Source of the DNA: JANMZO01 sp963763135
GTDB taxonomy: Bacteria; Actinomycetota; Acidimicrobiia; Acidimicrobiales; JANYDT01
Direction of reading: 5' to 3'
Assembly: GCA_963763135.1 (NCBI GenBank)
Contig: CAVXNJ010000012.1
Span: 806,001 to 870,000 of the forward strand
Length of the DNA stretch: 64,000 nt
Part shown: positions 43,329 to 55,027 of the stretch, piece by piece
Layout of the letters: each line of letters begins with the position of its first letter
Numbering within the stretch: position 1 is the first letter of the stretch
Made by a program: the position numbers and the translations under genes
The notes under the pieces: generated by a model
Told to the model about the DNA's origin: nothing
Databases searched by the model: none
The model's input: only the letters and a program-made list of their open reading frames with translations

Positions 43329-43378
43329 GTTTATGTCCATGCTTTGGCAGGAATTCGGTGCAAAACGTCGACATAAAC
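43329..43378. repeat. Intergenic hairpin repeat (copy 2)
   Basis: GTTTATGTC/GACATAAAC arms; the inner 46 bases (43331-43376) align without gaps to 15053-15098 with about 7 mismatches. Here it lies between divergent genes, so it cannot be only a terminator; it behaves like a dispersed repeat. Confidence 0.65.
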
Positions 43379-43490
43379 CTCGACAGCGCCGACAACGACC
43401 GACGACGACGTGACGCGCGCCACTTCGATTCGGATCGGTTGAACGGGAATTCGTACGAAACGTCAAGTGGACGGCTTCTACGCTTTCGCG

Positions 43491-44630
43491 GTGCCGACTC
43501 CCGCAATCACCATCCCTGCCGAACTCCTCCCCGTTGATGGCCGCTTCGGATGTGGTCCTTCGAAGGTCCGACTGGAGTCGCTCACCGCTCTCGCGGCAAC
43601 CGGTTCGTCATATCTAGGCACATCGCATCGACAAGACACCGTGAAGAACATGGTTGGTCGTCTCCGCAGCGGCTTGAAGGAATTCTTTGCGCTGCCCGAT
43701 GGTTACGAGGTTCTGCTCGGAAACGGTGGCGCAACGGGCTTCTGGGACATAGCGACCTTCGGTCTCATCACGAACCGGAGCCAGCACCTGGTGTGCGGAG
43801 AGTTCTCCTCCAAATTCGCCGAGGCATCTCGAAACGCTCCACACCTCGGCGACCCGACCGTCATCGAAAGTGCTCCCGGAACCCGCCCACACGCCAAGGC
43901 CGAAGCCGGCATCGACACCTACTGCCTCGTGCACAACGAGACATCGACGGGCGTCTCCATGGAGATCGTTCGCCCGGCGGGCACCTCTTCGGCCAACGAT
44001 GAGCTCGTGATTGTCGACGCCACCTCGGGTGCGGGTGGCCTGGCCGTCGATCCGGCCAACTTCGACTGCTACTACTTCGCTCCACAGAAATGCTTCGCAT
44101 CCGACGGCGGTCTCTGGGTCGCTCTCTGTTCCCCCGCCGCGTTGAAGCGGATCGCCGACATTTCGGCCAGCAAGCGGTGGATCCCGGCCTCGCTCGACCT
44201 TGCGACTGCGGTCGACAACTCGACCAAGAACCAGACCTACAACACCCCGGCTCTCGCGACCATCTTCTTGTTCGTACAGCAGCTCGAGTGGATGAATGCC
44301 CAGGGCGGGTTGACGTGGGCGGCGGCCCGTACCGCCGAGTCAGCATCGATCATTTACTCGTGGGCCGAGTCAACAACGTTCGCCACACCGTTTGTCGCTG
44401 ACCCAGCGGATCGTTCCAACGTCGTAGCCACCATCGACCTCGATGGCGTTGACGCCAACGCGGTGAACGCGGTCCTCCGGGCCAACGGGATCGTCGACAC
44501 CGATAGCTACCGCAAGCTCGGGCGCAATCAGCTCCGCGTCGCCATGTTCCCCGCCATCGACCCACAAGACATACGTGCACTTACCAAATGCATCGACTAT
44601 GTGGTTGATGCGTTGACGAAAACGTCCTGA
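43491..44630 (+). CDS. serC: Phosphoserine aminotransferase
   Basis: Second step of serine synthesis: 3-phosphohydroxypyruvate plus glutamate gives phosphoserine. The 379-residue protein is of the mycobacterial/archaeal SerC type: FGCGPSKVR at the N-terminus, LLGNGGATGFWDIATFGL, HNETSTGVSM, and the PLP lysine in YYFAPQKCFASDGGLW. GTG 43491 is chosen because TACGCT (43479-43484) lies 6 nt before it; the GTG at 43467 would lie upstream of that box. A hairpin terminator follows. With serA nearby, only serB is missing for the pathway. Confidence 0.94.
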   Translation: MPTPAITIPAELLPVDGRFGCGPSKVRLESLTALAATGSSYLGTSHRQDTVKNMVGRLRSGLKEFFALPDGYEVLLGNGGATGFWDIATFGLITNRSQHLVCGEFSSKFAEASRNAPHLGDPTVIESAPGTRPHAKAEAGIDTYCLVHNETSTGVSMEIVRPAGTSSANDELVIVDATSGAGGLAVDPANFDCYYFAPQKCFASDGGLWVALCSPAALKRIADISASKRWIPASLDLATAVDNSTKNQTYNTPALATIFLFVQQLEWMNAQGGLTWAAARTAESASIIYSWAESTTFATPFVADPADRSNVVATIDLDGVDANAVNAVLRANGIVDTDSYRKLGRNQLRVAMFPAIDPQDIRALTKCIDYVVDALTKTS

Positions 44631-44661
44631 CGCACAAATTTGCCCCGGCGGGTAGAGTGCT

Positions 44662-44690
44662 CGGCGGCCGGCCCAAGAGGTCGGCCGCCG
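44662..44690. terminator. Bidirectional hairpin between serC and the convergent gene
   Basis: Perfect 9-bp GC arms CGGCGGCCG/CGGCCGCCG with an 11-base loop, between two convergent genes. No T-tract is present. Confidence 0.6.
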
Positions 44691-44749
44691 AAGCGCTCCC
44701 TTAGCGACACCAGAAACCGCTCGTGCTTGCCATGTGGTGGCCCGGCTGA

Positions 44750-45211
44750 TCAGCTGAGAACAACTACACCCGGACCGTGAGAGCTCGATGCGGGGACCGC
44801 AGCCACGGGCGCGGTCGCCCCGCCCGCTTTTTGGTCGACTCGATGTTGCTCGGCGCGAGCCTGTTCCTCACGAATGTGTTCGGCTCGCAATTCCGATTCC
44901 CACCGGGCCCGCTCAGCGACGCGGAACCGCTGCTCGGATTCAGCCGCGTCGATCTCGGCCTGGATGCCGTGCGCTGCTGACCGCAACTGGCCGATGACGT
45001 CGACCGCGATTCGATCGAGCCGGGCTGATTCGGTGTCGAACTCCTCGCGGTATCGCCCACGCCATTCACGCGTGGCCTGGGCGCGGACCGGAACAAGTCC
45101 GTGCGCCCGTGATTCCATGAATGCTATGCAGCCATAACAATTGGCAATTGCGGTGTAGGCGGCCTGATAGTCGAACTGCACGTCGGTCCAGTTTGGTTGC
45201 CAACTCGGCAT
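44750..45211 (-). CDS. Hypothetical coiled-coil protein, WXG-like
   Basis: A 153-residue protein with no signal peptide or membrane segment. The middle has EWRGRYREEFDTESARL followed by a long helix (about 60-130) rich in Glu, Arg and Ala. A W-x-G turn between two helices recalls WXG100-type proteins of type VII secretion and related toxin systems, though this one is longer. Two Cys (CYGC, about 25-28) precede it. The tail is Ala/Pro/Ser-rich. It lies divergent from the kdp operon; no ESX gene is near. Function unknown. Confidence 0.6.
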   Translation of the reverse strand: MPSWQPNWTDVQFDYQAAYTAIANCYGCIAFMESRAHGLVPVRAQATREWRGRYREEFDTESARLDRIAVDVIGQLRSAAHGIQAEIDAAESEQRFRVAERARWESELRAEHIREEQARAEQHRVDQKAGGATAPVAAVPASSSHGPGVVVLS

Positions 45212-45330
45212 GAATACTCCTTCAGGTTCGCATCGGTGAGGACCCAGCCTGCCGATCCGACGACCGGTGCGGGGTCGGAATACGCGCGTCAGGGGACAGG
45301 ACGAAAGGACTCGTGAAGCTTCGGGCCACG

Positions 45331-45390
45331 CGCCTTAAGACCGCCTTAAGCCTCTAGTTGCATGAATCTTGCCGACCGTATACCTGATTC
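45331..45390 (+). promoter_or_regulatory. kdp promoter with direct-repeat operator candidate
   Basis: CGCCTTAAG occurs twice, at 45331-45339 and 45342-45350, exactly 11 bp apart, as expected for an OmpR-type response regulator such as KdpE. Next come TTGCAT (45358-45363) and TATACC (45379-45384); the latter is 6 nt before the first ATG. The layout fits activation from just upstream of the -35 box. Confidence 0.6.
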
Positions 45391-45567
45391 ATGTTTGATC
45401 TGCTGCTGCTCGGGCTCGTTGCCGTGGCGTTTGCAGTGTGTGCGGGATACGTGGCGTGGTGCGACCGCATCATCGGCCCGGACCCCGGCAGCGCTGCCCT
45501 AGACGTCGATGTCACCGTTCGCCCAGAACCCAATCCTGCTCCGATGCCAACGGTGGTGACCCCATGA
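45391..45567 (+). CDS. Small single-pass membrane protein at the head of the kdp operon
   Basis: A 58-residue ORF: FDLLLLGLVAVAFAVCAG forms one membrane helix near the N-terminus, followed by YVAWCDRIIGPDPG and an acidic, Pro-rich tail. Its stop overlaps the kdpF start (ATGA), so it is translated as part of the operon. It is not KdpF, which follows. It could be an accessory or regulatory subunit, or take part in sensing. I do not know a characterised family. Confidence 0.75.
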   Translation: MFDLLLLGLVAVAFAVCAGYVAWCDRIIGPDPGSAALDVDVTVRPEPNPAPMPTVVTP

Positions 45568-45674
45568 GTCACATCTTCGCAATTGCGTCGCTGGACAACT
45601 GGATCGGTCTGGGCCTCGCTATCGGCCTGGCGATCTACCTCATCATCGTGCTTCTCTTTCCGGAGCGTTTCTGA
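45564..45674 (+). CDS. kdpF: Potassium-transporting ATPase subunit KdpF
   Basis: A 36-residue single-helix subunit that stabilises the KdpFABC complex. The helix is GLGLAIGLAIYLIIVLLF, followed by PERF, the usual KdpF end. It overlaps the previous ORF by 4 nt and kdpA by 1 nt (TGATG). Confidence 0.85.
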   Translation: MSHIFAIASLDNWIGLGLAIGLAIYLIIVLLFPERF

Positions 45675-47381
45675 TGCCTTGGCAAGGACTTCTTCAATTC
45701 CTCGTACTCCTGGTGATGCTGCGACTCACGGTGCCCGCACTCGGTCGCTATCTCGCCAGGGTATATGACACCGAAGCAGCAACGGCCCCTGGTGACCGGT
45801 TCTTCACCCCAATCGAGCGCGGGATCTACAAGCTCATCGGCGTCGATCAGGAAACGCGAGCAACGCTGGAACGTCTACGCGTTGTCGCTGCTTGCATTCA
45901 GCGCAATCTCGTTCCTCGCGACCTACGCCCTGCAGCGCGGCCAAGGGCGTCCTCCCCTTCAATCCCACCAACCGGAACTCGGTTTCGCCGTGGGGGGCGT
46001 TCAACACCGCCGTCAGCTTCGTGAGCAACACCAACTGGCAGTGGTACTCCGGCGAACAGACGATGAGTCACCTCACGCAGATGTTGGGGCTTGCCGTGCA
46101 GAACTTTGTTTCTGCCGCGGCCGGTATGGCCGTTGTCGTCGCCATCATCCGCGGGATCACGCGAACCGGAACCCGGCAACTCGGAAACTTCTGGGTCGAC
46201 CTGACCCGCACGGTGATCCGGGTCCTGCTCCCGCTGTCGTTCGTGCTTGCCCTCATCTTCGTGTCGCAGGGCGTGGTGCAGAACTTCCACGGCTCAACCG
46301 CGGCGACCACGGTCGAAAAGACCGTTCAATCGATCCCGGGCGGTCCGGTCGCATCGCAGATTGCGATCAAGCAACTCGGTTCGAACGGTGGTGGCTTCTT
46401 CAACGCGAACAGCGCCCATCCGTTTGAGAACCCCAACGGGTGGACGAACCTCATCTCCATTTGGGCGATCGTGGTGCTGCCGTTTGCACTCGTCGTTGCG
46501 TTCGGCATCCTCGTGAAAGACAAACGTCAAGCTCGAACGGTCATGGTGGTCATGGCGGGTCTGTTTGTCGCCTTCTCCGCGTTCACCATGGTGGCCGAGC
46601 AGGCCGGCAACCCGAAACTGACGAGCATCGGCGTCGACCAGTCCGCCTCGGCCTATCAAACCGGTGGCAACCTCGAAGGAAAGGACGTGCGGTTCGGGTC
46701 GGCGTCGTGCGGCCTGTGGGCGGGTGCCACCACCGGGACATCGAACGGCAGCGTGAACTGTATGCACGACAGCTTCACGGCCCTCGGCGGAATGGCTCCG
46801 ATGGTGCACATGATGCTCGGTGAGGTCTCTCCCGGAGGCGTCGGCGTCGGACTCATGGGACTTCTCGTGTACGCGCTGCTCGCCGTGTTCATCGCCGGGC
46901 TCATGGTGGGTCGCACACCGGAGTACCTGGGCAAAAAGATCCAGGCCGCGGAGATGAAGCTCGTAACCCTCTACATCCTGGCCGTCCCGACGGCGCTCCT
47001 CGGGTTCAGCGCTGCCTCGGTCCTCATCAAGTCGGCCCACACGTTTCAACCGGGTCCTCACGGTCTCTCCGAGGTTCTGTACAACTTCGCGTCCGCGTCG
47101 AACAACAACGGCTCGGCGTTCGCCTACATGGGAACCGGTACGCAGTGGTACACGATCACCATGGGCATCGCGATGCTGGTGGGCCGATTCCTCCTGATCA
47201 TTCCGGCGTTGGCTATCGGAGCATCGCTCGCCGGCAAGCCGCGGGTACCTGAAACTTCCGGCACCCTTCCCACCCACACTCCACTTTTCGCCGGGCTCAT
47301 CGTCGGCGTGATCGTGATCGTGACCGGTCTCACGTTCTTCCCGGCTCTTGCGCTGGGACCAATCCTCGAACACCTCTCACG

Positions 47382-47385
<4 letters not shown>
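45674..47385 (+). CDS. kdpA: Potassium-transporting ATPase subunit KdpA, two apparent frameshifts
   Basis: The K+-selective, channel-like subunit of the Kdp pump. Three consecutive frames make up one protein of about 569 residues. The first ends at GVDQET; EQRWNVYALSLLAFSAISFL follows after one extra C near 45857; VLPFNPTNRNSVSPWGAFN follows after one more extra C near 45948. The rest is uninterrupted and holds the selectivity-filter regions (SNTNWQWYSGEQTMSH, GSNGGGFFNANSAHPFENP, ALGGMAPMVHMMLGE). As kdpB, kdpC, kdpD and kdpE are intact, both breaks are more likely sequence errors. Confidence 0.92.
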
Positions 47386-49535
<2,150 letters not shown>

Positions 49536-49536
49536 T

Positions 49537-50124
49537 ATGCGTACATTCTTTCGTCAGCTGCGTCCGGCGTTGGGCGCCACGATTGTGATGACGGTGCTGT
49601 GCGGAGTCGTCTATCCACTGCTGGTCACCGGTGTCGGCCAGGTGGCCTTCCACAACCGGGTGAACGGTTCGCTCGTCCGCCGCGAGGGGAAGGTGGTGGG
49701 CTCCGCGTTGATCGGTCAGGCCTTCACCGAAGCGAAGTACTTCCATTCCCGTCCGTCGGCGGCCGGGTCTGGGTATGACGGTTCCGCCAGCTCGGGCTCC
49801 AACCTAGGGCCCTCCAATCCAGATTTCCTTGCCGGGGTCAAAGACCGGGTACTTGCATATCGCACCGAAAACAAGCTCGACCCACAGGTCCAGGTTCCGG
49901 TCGACGCAGTCACCGCTTCGGCGTCAGGGCTGGACCCCGAGATAAGCGTCGCCAACGCCCGGCTGCAGGCAATGCGTGTCGCTTCCGTCAGGTCCCTTCC
50001 CCTGGACGTCGTGGTCAAAGCGATCAACGGGGCGAAGGTCGACCGCCCTCTTGGCTTCCTCGGTGACGACGGTGTCAACGTGCTCAAGTTGAACCTGGCG
50101 CTTGACGCTCTGGTCAAACAGTAA
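49537..50124 (+). CDS. kdpC: Potassium-transporting ATPase subunit KdpC
   Basis: A 195-residue single-pass subunit that raises ATP affinity of the pump. It has one N-terminal membrane helix (LRPALGATIVMTVLCGVVYPLLV), typical GSALIGQAF and YFHSRPSAAG motifs, and SNLGPSNPDF. The C-terminus (VNVLKLNLALDALVK) is complete. It starts 2 bp after kdpB. Confidence 0.96.
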   Translation: MRTFFRQLRPALGATIVMTVLCGVVYPLLVTGVGQVAFHNRVNGSLVRREGKVVGSALIGQAFTEAKYFHSRPSAAGSGYDGSASSGSNLGPSNPDFLAGVKDRVLAYRTENKLDPQVQVPVDAVTASASGLDPEISVANARLQAMRVASVRSLPLDVVVKAINGAKVDRPLGFLGDDGVNVLKLNLALDALVKQ

Positions 50125-50143
50125 CGATGAGAGACTGAGCAAC

Positions 50144-52705
50144 GTGACGCGCGGTGTCCTTCGCATCTACCTCGGGGCAGCCCCCGGCGTGGGGAAGACG
50201 TTCGCCATGCTCAACGAGGGTTGGCGTCGCAAACAACGCGGGTCCGACGTGGTCATCGGCATCGTGGAGACCCATGGGCGGGCGAACACCGTTGAGCAAC
50301 TGCGGGATCTGGAAGTGGTTCCGCGGCGTATGTTCACGTACCGCGACACGGTGATCGAGGACATGGATCTTGAGGCGGTCCTTCACCGACGCCCCGATGT
50401 CTGCCTCGTTGACGAGCTGGCGCACACCAACCCGCCCGGCAGCAAGAACACAAAGCGCTGGCAGGACATCCACGATCTGCTCGATGCCGGCATCGATGTC
50501 ATCTCCACTGTGAACATTCAGCACCTCGAATCGCTGAATGATGTCGTGGAACGGATCACCGGCGTGGCGCAGCGTGAGACCGTCCCCGATGTTGTCGTGA
50601 GGGCCGCCGATCAGATCGAACTGGTCGATATGTCCCCCGAAGCGCTGCGGCGTCGGATGGCTCACGGGAACATCTACCCGTCCGAACGGATCGACACGGC
50701 GCTGGCAAACTACTTCCGCGTGGGCAATCTCGGGGCACTTCGTGAGCTCGCGCTGTTGTGGGTCGCCGATCGGGTCGAGGAATCACTCCAGGACTATCTC
50801 GAGCACCACGGCATCGTCGAAGCTTGGGAGACCCGGGAACGTGTCGTGGTGGCGCTCACTGGTGACCCGGGATCCGATGCGTTGATCCGCCGCGCAGCCC
50901 GCATGGCCGGCCGCAGGCGTGGTGAACTCGTAGGTGTCCACGTCGCGCCGTCTGACGGCCTCCGCTCCCGCTCCGACTCCTCGGAGGGTTTGGAGGCGAG
51001 CCGAAACCTCGTCACCCAACTCGGTGGTCGGTACCGTGAGATCGTCGCCGACGACCGCGCCCGGGCGCTCGTCGATTTTGCGAGAGCCGAACACGCGACA
51101 CAGCTTGTCATCGGCTCCCGCCCCGACCACGGCTGGCGGGATCGGATCTTCGGTTCGTTTGCCCGCCAGGTGATTGCCCTCAGCGGGACCCTCGACGTTC
51201 ACGTGATCTCGGTCGCTCCACACGATGCCGCCACCGAACGCGACAGCCAATCCGCCCGCCGATCGGCGCGTCGTACGGGTCGGCCGCTCAGACCTCAACG
51301 TGTGCTCAGTGCGTGGGCGATGTTCGCCTTCGGGTTACCCGTGCTTGTTGCAGTCCTGGTTCCGTTCCGTGAGCGGTTGGCCGTCGCGACTTCTCTGCTT
51401 ATCCTGTTGGCCTTCGTGCTCGCCGTCTCGGCTGTTGGCGGCCGAAGGATCAGCGTTCTGGCCGCGCTTACTGCGGCGGTGGCGGAGAACTGGTTCTTCG
51501 TCGAACCAGTAGGCACACTTACTATTGCCAGCAATCAAAACCTCGTTGCGCTGGTCGTGTTCGTGTTGGTGGCGGTCACGGTCGGAACGCTGGTCGAACG
51601 CACGGCCAAACGCTCAAACGAGGTCGGGCGGGCCCGAGCTGAAGCCGAGGCCCTCGCCCGCTCGAGCGTGACGCTCGCCGGCGAAGCCGACCCGGTGCCC
51701 GGCCTACTCGATCAGATCCGCACGGTGTTCGGATTCGAAGGAACGGCCGTCCTGGCCCGAAACTCCGACGGCTGGACCGTGGTCGCCGGGTCCGGCGCCA
51801 CCGTGCCGCACCGGCCGGAAGAGGGCGAGGCCTTCCAACTGGCGTCAGCCGAACCGACCCAGGACCTCATGCTGGTCGTGAACGGGCGCCGCCTTGGAAC
51901 CGACGACCGTCGCATCCTGAACGTGCTGGCAACGCAACTCGCGGTTGGTCTCGAATCCCGAAGGCTGAGCGGGGAGGCGGAAACAGCGCAGGTGCTCGGC
52001 CAGGTCGACTCCGTGCGCACCGCGCTGCTCCGCGCCGTGTCCCATGACCTTCGCAGTCCGCTCGCCGCCATCAAGACGTACGTTACGGGTCTCCTCGCCA
52101 CCGATGTCACGTGGACCGACGATCAGGTCCACGACACGCTCACCGAGATTGACGGTGAGACCGATCGCCTGAACCGGGTCGTCGGTAATCTGCTCGATGC
52201 GTCGCGGCTCGAGGCCGGCATCACGGCCGTTTCACTGTGTGCCACCGCCGTCCAGGACGTCGTTTGGTCGGCGGTGAGCAACTTCGGCTCGGCCGTCGAA
52301 GTGCGCATCGCCGACGACACGCCGCCGGCGCTTGCCGACCCGGCCCTCCTGGAGCGGACCATAGCGAACGTGGTAGCGAACGCAGTGCGCTTCCAACCCA
52401 CCGGTTCACCGGTGATCGTCGATGCCGCGAAAATCCTCAACGAGATTCAGGTGCGCGTCGTGGACCTGGGCCCCGGGATACCCGACGATCAGCGGGTGGA
52501 CGTCATGAAGCCGTTTCAGCGACTCGGTGACCGCCCATTAGGCGAAGGCGTCGGTCTCGGGCTGGCAATCGCGAGTGGATTCGTTGAAGCGATGCACGGA
52601 ACCTTCTCGTTCGAGGACACGCCCGGCGGAGGGCTTACTGTGGTGATATCGCTACCCGCCTTTCCCGACCCATGCGGTCCCGAACCGACAGGCCCAACAC
52701 CATGA
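50144..52705 (+). CDS. kdpD: Sensor histidine kinase KdpD
   Basis: Membrane sensor that responds to K+ limitation and phosphorylates KdpE. The 853-residue protein has all parts: KdpD domain with P-loop GAAPGVGKT and DELAHTNPPGS (1-210), a Usp-like domain (about 235-355), four membrane segments (about 385-490), a GAF region (about 515-630), the phospho-acceptor AVSHDLRSPLAAIKT, and the ATPase domain with NVVANAVRFQP and GLGLAIASGFVEAM. GTG 50144 is chosen because the frame from 50102 overlaps kdpC and adds unrelated residues. Its stop overlaps the kdpE ATG. Confidence 0.96.
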   Translation: MTRGVLRIYLGAAPGVGKTFAMLNEGWRRKQRGSDVVIGIVETHGRANTVEQLRDLEVVPRRMFTYRDTVIEDMDLEAVLHRRPDVCLVDELAHTNPPGSKNTKRWQDIHDLLDAGIDVISTVNIQHLESLNDVVERITGVAQRETVPDVVVRAADQIELVDMSPEALRRRMAHGNIYPSERIDTALANYFRVGNLGALRELALLWVADRVEESLQDYLEHHGIVEAWETRERVVVALTGDPGSDALIRRAARMAGRRRGELVGVHVAPSDGLRSRSDSSEGLEASRNLVTQLGGRYREIVADDRARALVDFARAEHATQLVIGSRPDHGWRDRIFGSFARQVIALSGTLDVHVISVAPHDAATERDSQSARRSARRTGRPLRPQRVLSAWAMFAFGLPVLVAVLVPFRERLAVATSLLILLAFVLAVSAVGGRRISVLAALTAAVAENWFFVEPVGTLTIASNQNLVALVVFVLVAVTVGTLVERTAKRSNEVGRARAEAEALARSSVTLAGEADPVPGLLDQIRTVFGFEGTAVLARNSDGWTVVAGSGATVPHRPEEGEAFQLASAEPTQDLMLVVNGRRLGTDDRRILNVLATQLAVGLESRRLSGEAETAQVLGQVDSVRTALLRAVSHDLRSPLAAIKTYVTGLLATDVTWTDDQVHDTLTEIDGETDRLNRVVGNLLDASRLEAGITAVSLCATAVQDVVWSAVSNFGSAVEVRIADDTPPALADPALLERTIANVVANAVRFQPTGSPVIVDAAKILNEIQVRVVDLGPGIPDDQRVDVMKPFQRLGDRPLGEGVGLGLAIASGFVEAMHGTFSFEDTPGGGLTVVISLPAFPDPCGPEPTGPTP

Positions 52706-53403
52706 CGCTGATTCTCATCGTCGATGACGAACCGCAGATCCGCCGCGCGCTTCGGGTCAATCTGGAAGCCCGGTCGTACGACACCGTCGAGGCGGAAGAC
52801 GGACGGGCGGCGTTGCGGACCGCAGCCGACGCGAATCCCGATGTGATCCTGCTCGATCTCGGCCTACCCGACATCGACGGGGTCGACATCGTGACCGGAA
52901 TCCGCGGTTGGAGCCAGGTGCCCATCATCGTGCTGACGGCTCGAGACGATGAGCGCTCGAAAGTCCTAGCGCTCGACGCCGGTGCCGACGACTACGTCAC
53001 CAAGCCGTTCGGGATCAACGAACTCCTCGCGCGTATCCGGGCATCACTCCGACGGATCGGGCCGACCGATGAAAGCCCGGCCATCATCACCACCGACGCA
53101 TTCATCATTGATCTCTCGGCCAAGACCGCCGCACGCAGGAACGACTTCTCCAGCATCACGCCGACCGACGTGCACCTCACGCCAACCGAGTGGTCGATCG
53201 TCGAATACCTGGTTCGTCACCCGGACCGCCTCGTTACCCAACGTCAGATCGTCGACGCGGTTTGGGGCCCTGCGTACGCGATCGACGCCAACCTGATCCG
53301 GGTACATCTCACGCACATTCGGGCCAAGCTCGAACCGGAGCCGGCTCACCCGAAATACTTCGTCACCGAACCCGGTATGGGTTACCGGTTCGTCAACGGT
53401 TAG
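52702..53403 (+). CDS. kdpE: Response regulator KdpE
   Basis: OmpR/PhoB-type activator of the kdp operon. The 233-residue protein has a receiver domain (LIVDDEPQIRRAL; phospho-acceptor Asp in ILLDLGLPDIDG; KPF lysine in DYVTKPFG) and a winged-helix DNA-binding domain (LTPTEWSIVEYLVRHPDRL, then IRVHLTHIRAKLEP). The ATG overlaps the kdpD stop (ATGA). A direct repeat spaced by 11 bp before the operon is the candidate target. It overlaps the convergent permease gene end by 11 bp. Confidence 0.96.
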   Translation: MTLILIVDDEPQIRRALRVNLEARSYDTVEAEDGRAALRTAADANPDVILLDLGLPDIDGVDIVTGIRGWSQVPIIVLTARDDERSKVLALDAGADDYVTKPFGINELLARIRASLRRIGPTDESPAIITTDAFIIDLSAKTAARRNDFSSITPTDVHLTPTEWSIVEYLVRHPDRLVTQRQIVDAVWGPAYAIDANLIRVHLTHIRAKLEPEPAHPKYFVTEPGMGYRFVNG

Positions 53404-55027
53404 TGGCGCCAAGTCCCTTGCTGGTGATCCCGATGAGCGAAAAGTAGACAACCGCTCCGGACAGGATCATGGCTTTGAACAATCCCGGAACCGCTGAATG
53501 CAGCGTCGCGGAATGGAACGTTGAACGACTCCAGAGGATCGTGGCGGCCGAGCCAACGAGAGCGACAAGGGGCGATACCAGCGTGTAGCCGACAGCGAGT
53601 TCCGGAGTCTGCAGCATCATGGAAAATGGCGGAGGGCCGATTACAAGGCTCAACGCGGCACCGGCGGTCGCGGTGAGTCCGCCCACGATCCCCACGACGA
53701 CACATACCCCGAGGGTCGCCAGGTCAGCGTGGGCCACGCTGTTGATCGCAAGACCCGTGAGGAAGGCAAAGAGACCACTAAGCGCACCTACGATACCGAG
53801 CACCACGAACGGCACGATGGTCTGCCGGTTGGCCATGCGACCCCGGTGACGAGGCATCATGGCCGCAAGGTCGGGATGGTCCACGTCTTGGGCCATCGTC
53901 TCACACGCGTCGAGCGCAACAAGGTACAGAGCGACTCCGGGAATGATGACAAGTGGAATCGTATGTTCCCATGCGATTCGCGCGGCAACACCAGCGACCG
54001 CAGCGTTGAGCACAACCCGCAGCACCCGCGACAGAGGCCACCGGGCAATGCCCCGAAGCGCGCGGACCCGAATGGCACTGTCTAGGCCGACCCCGCTCTT
54101 CACCTTGAACCACGGCTTCTGCCTCGGGCGCTCCGCAGCGAGCTGGCGGCGCAGAAGGAGGGCAGCGCGCAGGTCCTGAGTCGTCACCGCGAACCGAAGT
54201 TCGCCAACGAGGGCCGTACGGCGCTCGGCCTGCTCCAGCGATGTCCCACCGAGACCGATCCGACCGAAAATCGCCGTGGACAACGCAAGGACGGTAAGGG
54301 CGGCGAGTCCGAGGATTGGCGCCACGGACAGCCCGCTCTTGTTCGGGAGGCAGTAAAAGAGACCGGAGCCGATCAGCGTAGTAGGTGAACTTACGATTTT
54401 TCCGAGGAGGTCGACGAAGGCCCAGGCGAGCAGCGCGAACATCGCGGCCGACGCCGGACGACGCCCGAGACCGCGACCACTTGCGATTGCGGCGATCCCA
54501 GTGAAGGCGATCCCGAGAAGCCCACCAAACCCGGCACCGGTGGCGATCCAACCGCCGGCCGGACCGAGGAGAAACGGGCGGGTGCACGCACCTATTGCCA
54601 CCCCGGCGAGGCTGCCGATGTACACGCCACGACGGAGCTGATGGACATACGGACGCCCGAGGGACAAGCGTCGAGGGATCGGAGATTGCATGACGTGGGT
54701 TACGTCGGCACCCTCAAGAGAAAGTGGACCGCCGCGGCTCCCCGATCGAAGAGCGCCACCAAGGGCCAGCGCGACGAGTAGACCGGCCGCGGCCGGACCG
54801 TGGGCAAGAACCTGCTCGCGCGTATGGGTACCAAGTTTCGGCGTTCCGAGAAGCGTCACGATCCACCAGAGCAGAAACCCGCCGCCACCGAACACTATGT
54901 ACAGGCGGTAGATCGAGTCTGACCAGTGAATGTCCTGGAGTCGATGGGCCCGGCGAGCAGAGCGCAGGTCGCGAAGCGCCAACCGCGGCGCGTCGGTCAT
55001 CGCGCGCCCGGCAAAGACGGTCTTCAT
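53393..55027 (-). CDS. ABC-2-type exporter membrane protein
   Basis: A 544-residue polytopic membrane protein with about 12 hydrophobic segments, for example LYIVFGGGGFLLWWIVTLL and VVVGIVGGLTATAGAALSLV. It is coded directly after the ABC ATPase gene, with a 4-nt ATGA overlap, so the two form a transporter. The start at 55027 is set by that overlap; the frame is open further up to 55102 inside the ATPase gene. The family is not one I can name, and the cargo is unknown. Confidence 0.75.
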   Translation of the reverse strand: MKTVFAGRAMTDAPRLALRDLRSARRAHRLQDIHWSDSIYRLYIVFGGGGFLLWWIVTLLGTPKLGTHTREQVLAHGPAAAGLLVALALGGALRSGSRGGPLSLEGADVTHVMQSPIPRRLSLGRPYVHQLRRGVYIGSLAGVAIGACTRPFLLGPAGGWIATGAGFGGLLGIAFTGIAAIASGRGLGRRPASAAMFALLAWAFVDLLGKIVSSPTTLIGSGLFYCLPNKSGLSVAPILGLAALTVLALSTAIFGRIGLGGTSLEQAERRTALVGELRFAVTTQDLRAALLLRRQLAAERPRQKPWFKVKSGVGLDSAIRVRALRGIARWPLSRVLRVVLNAAVAGVAARIAWEHTIPLVIIPGVALYLVALDACETMAQDVDHPDLAAMMPRHRGRMANRQTIVPFVVLGIVGALSGLFAFLTGLAINSVAHADLATLGVCVVVGIVGGLTATAGAALSLVIGPPPFSMMLQTPELAVGYTLVSPLVALVGSAATILWSRSTFHSATLHSAVPGLFKAMILSGAVVYFSLIGITSKGLGATNR

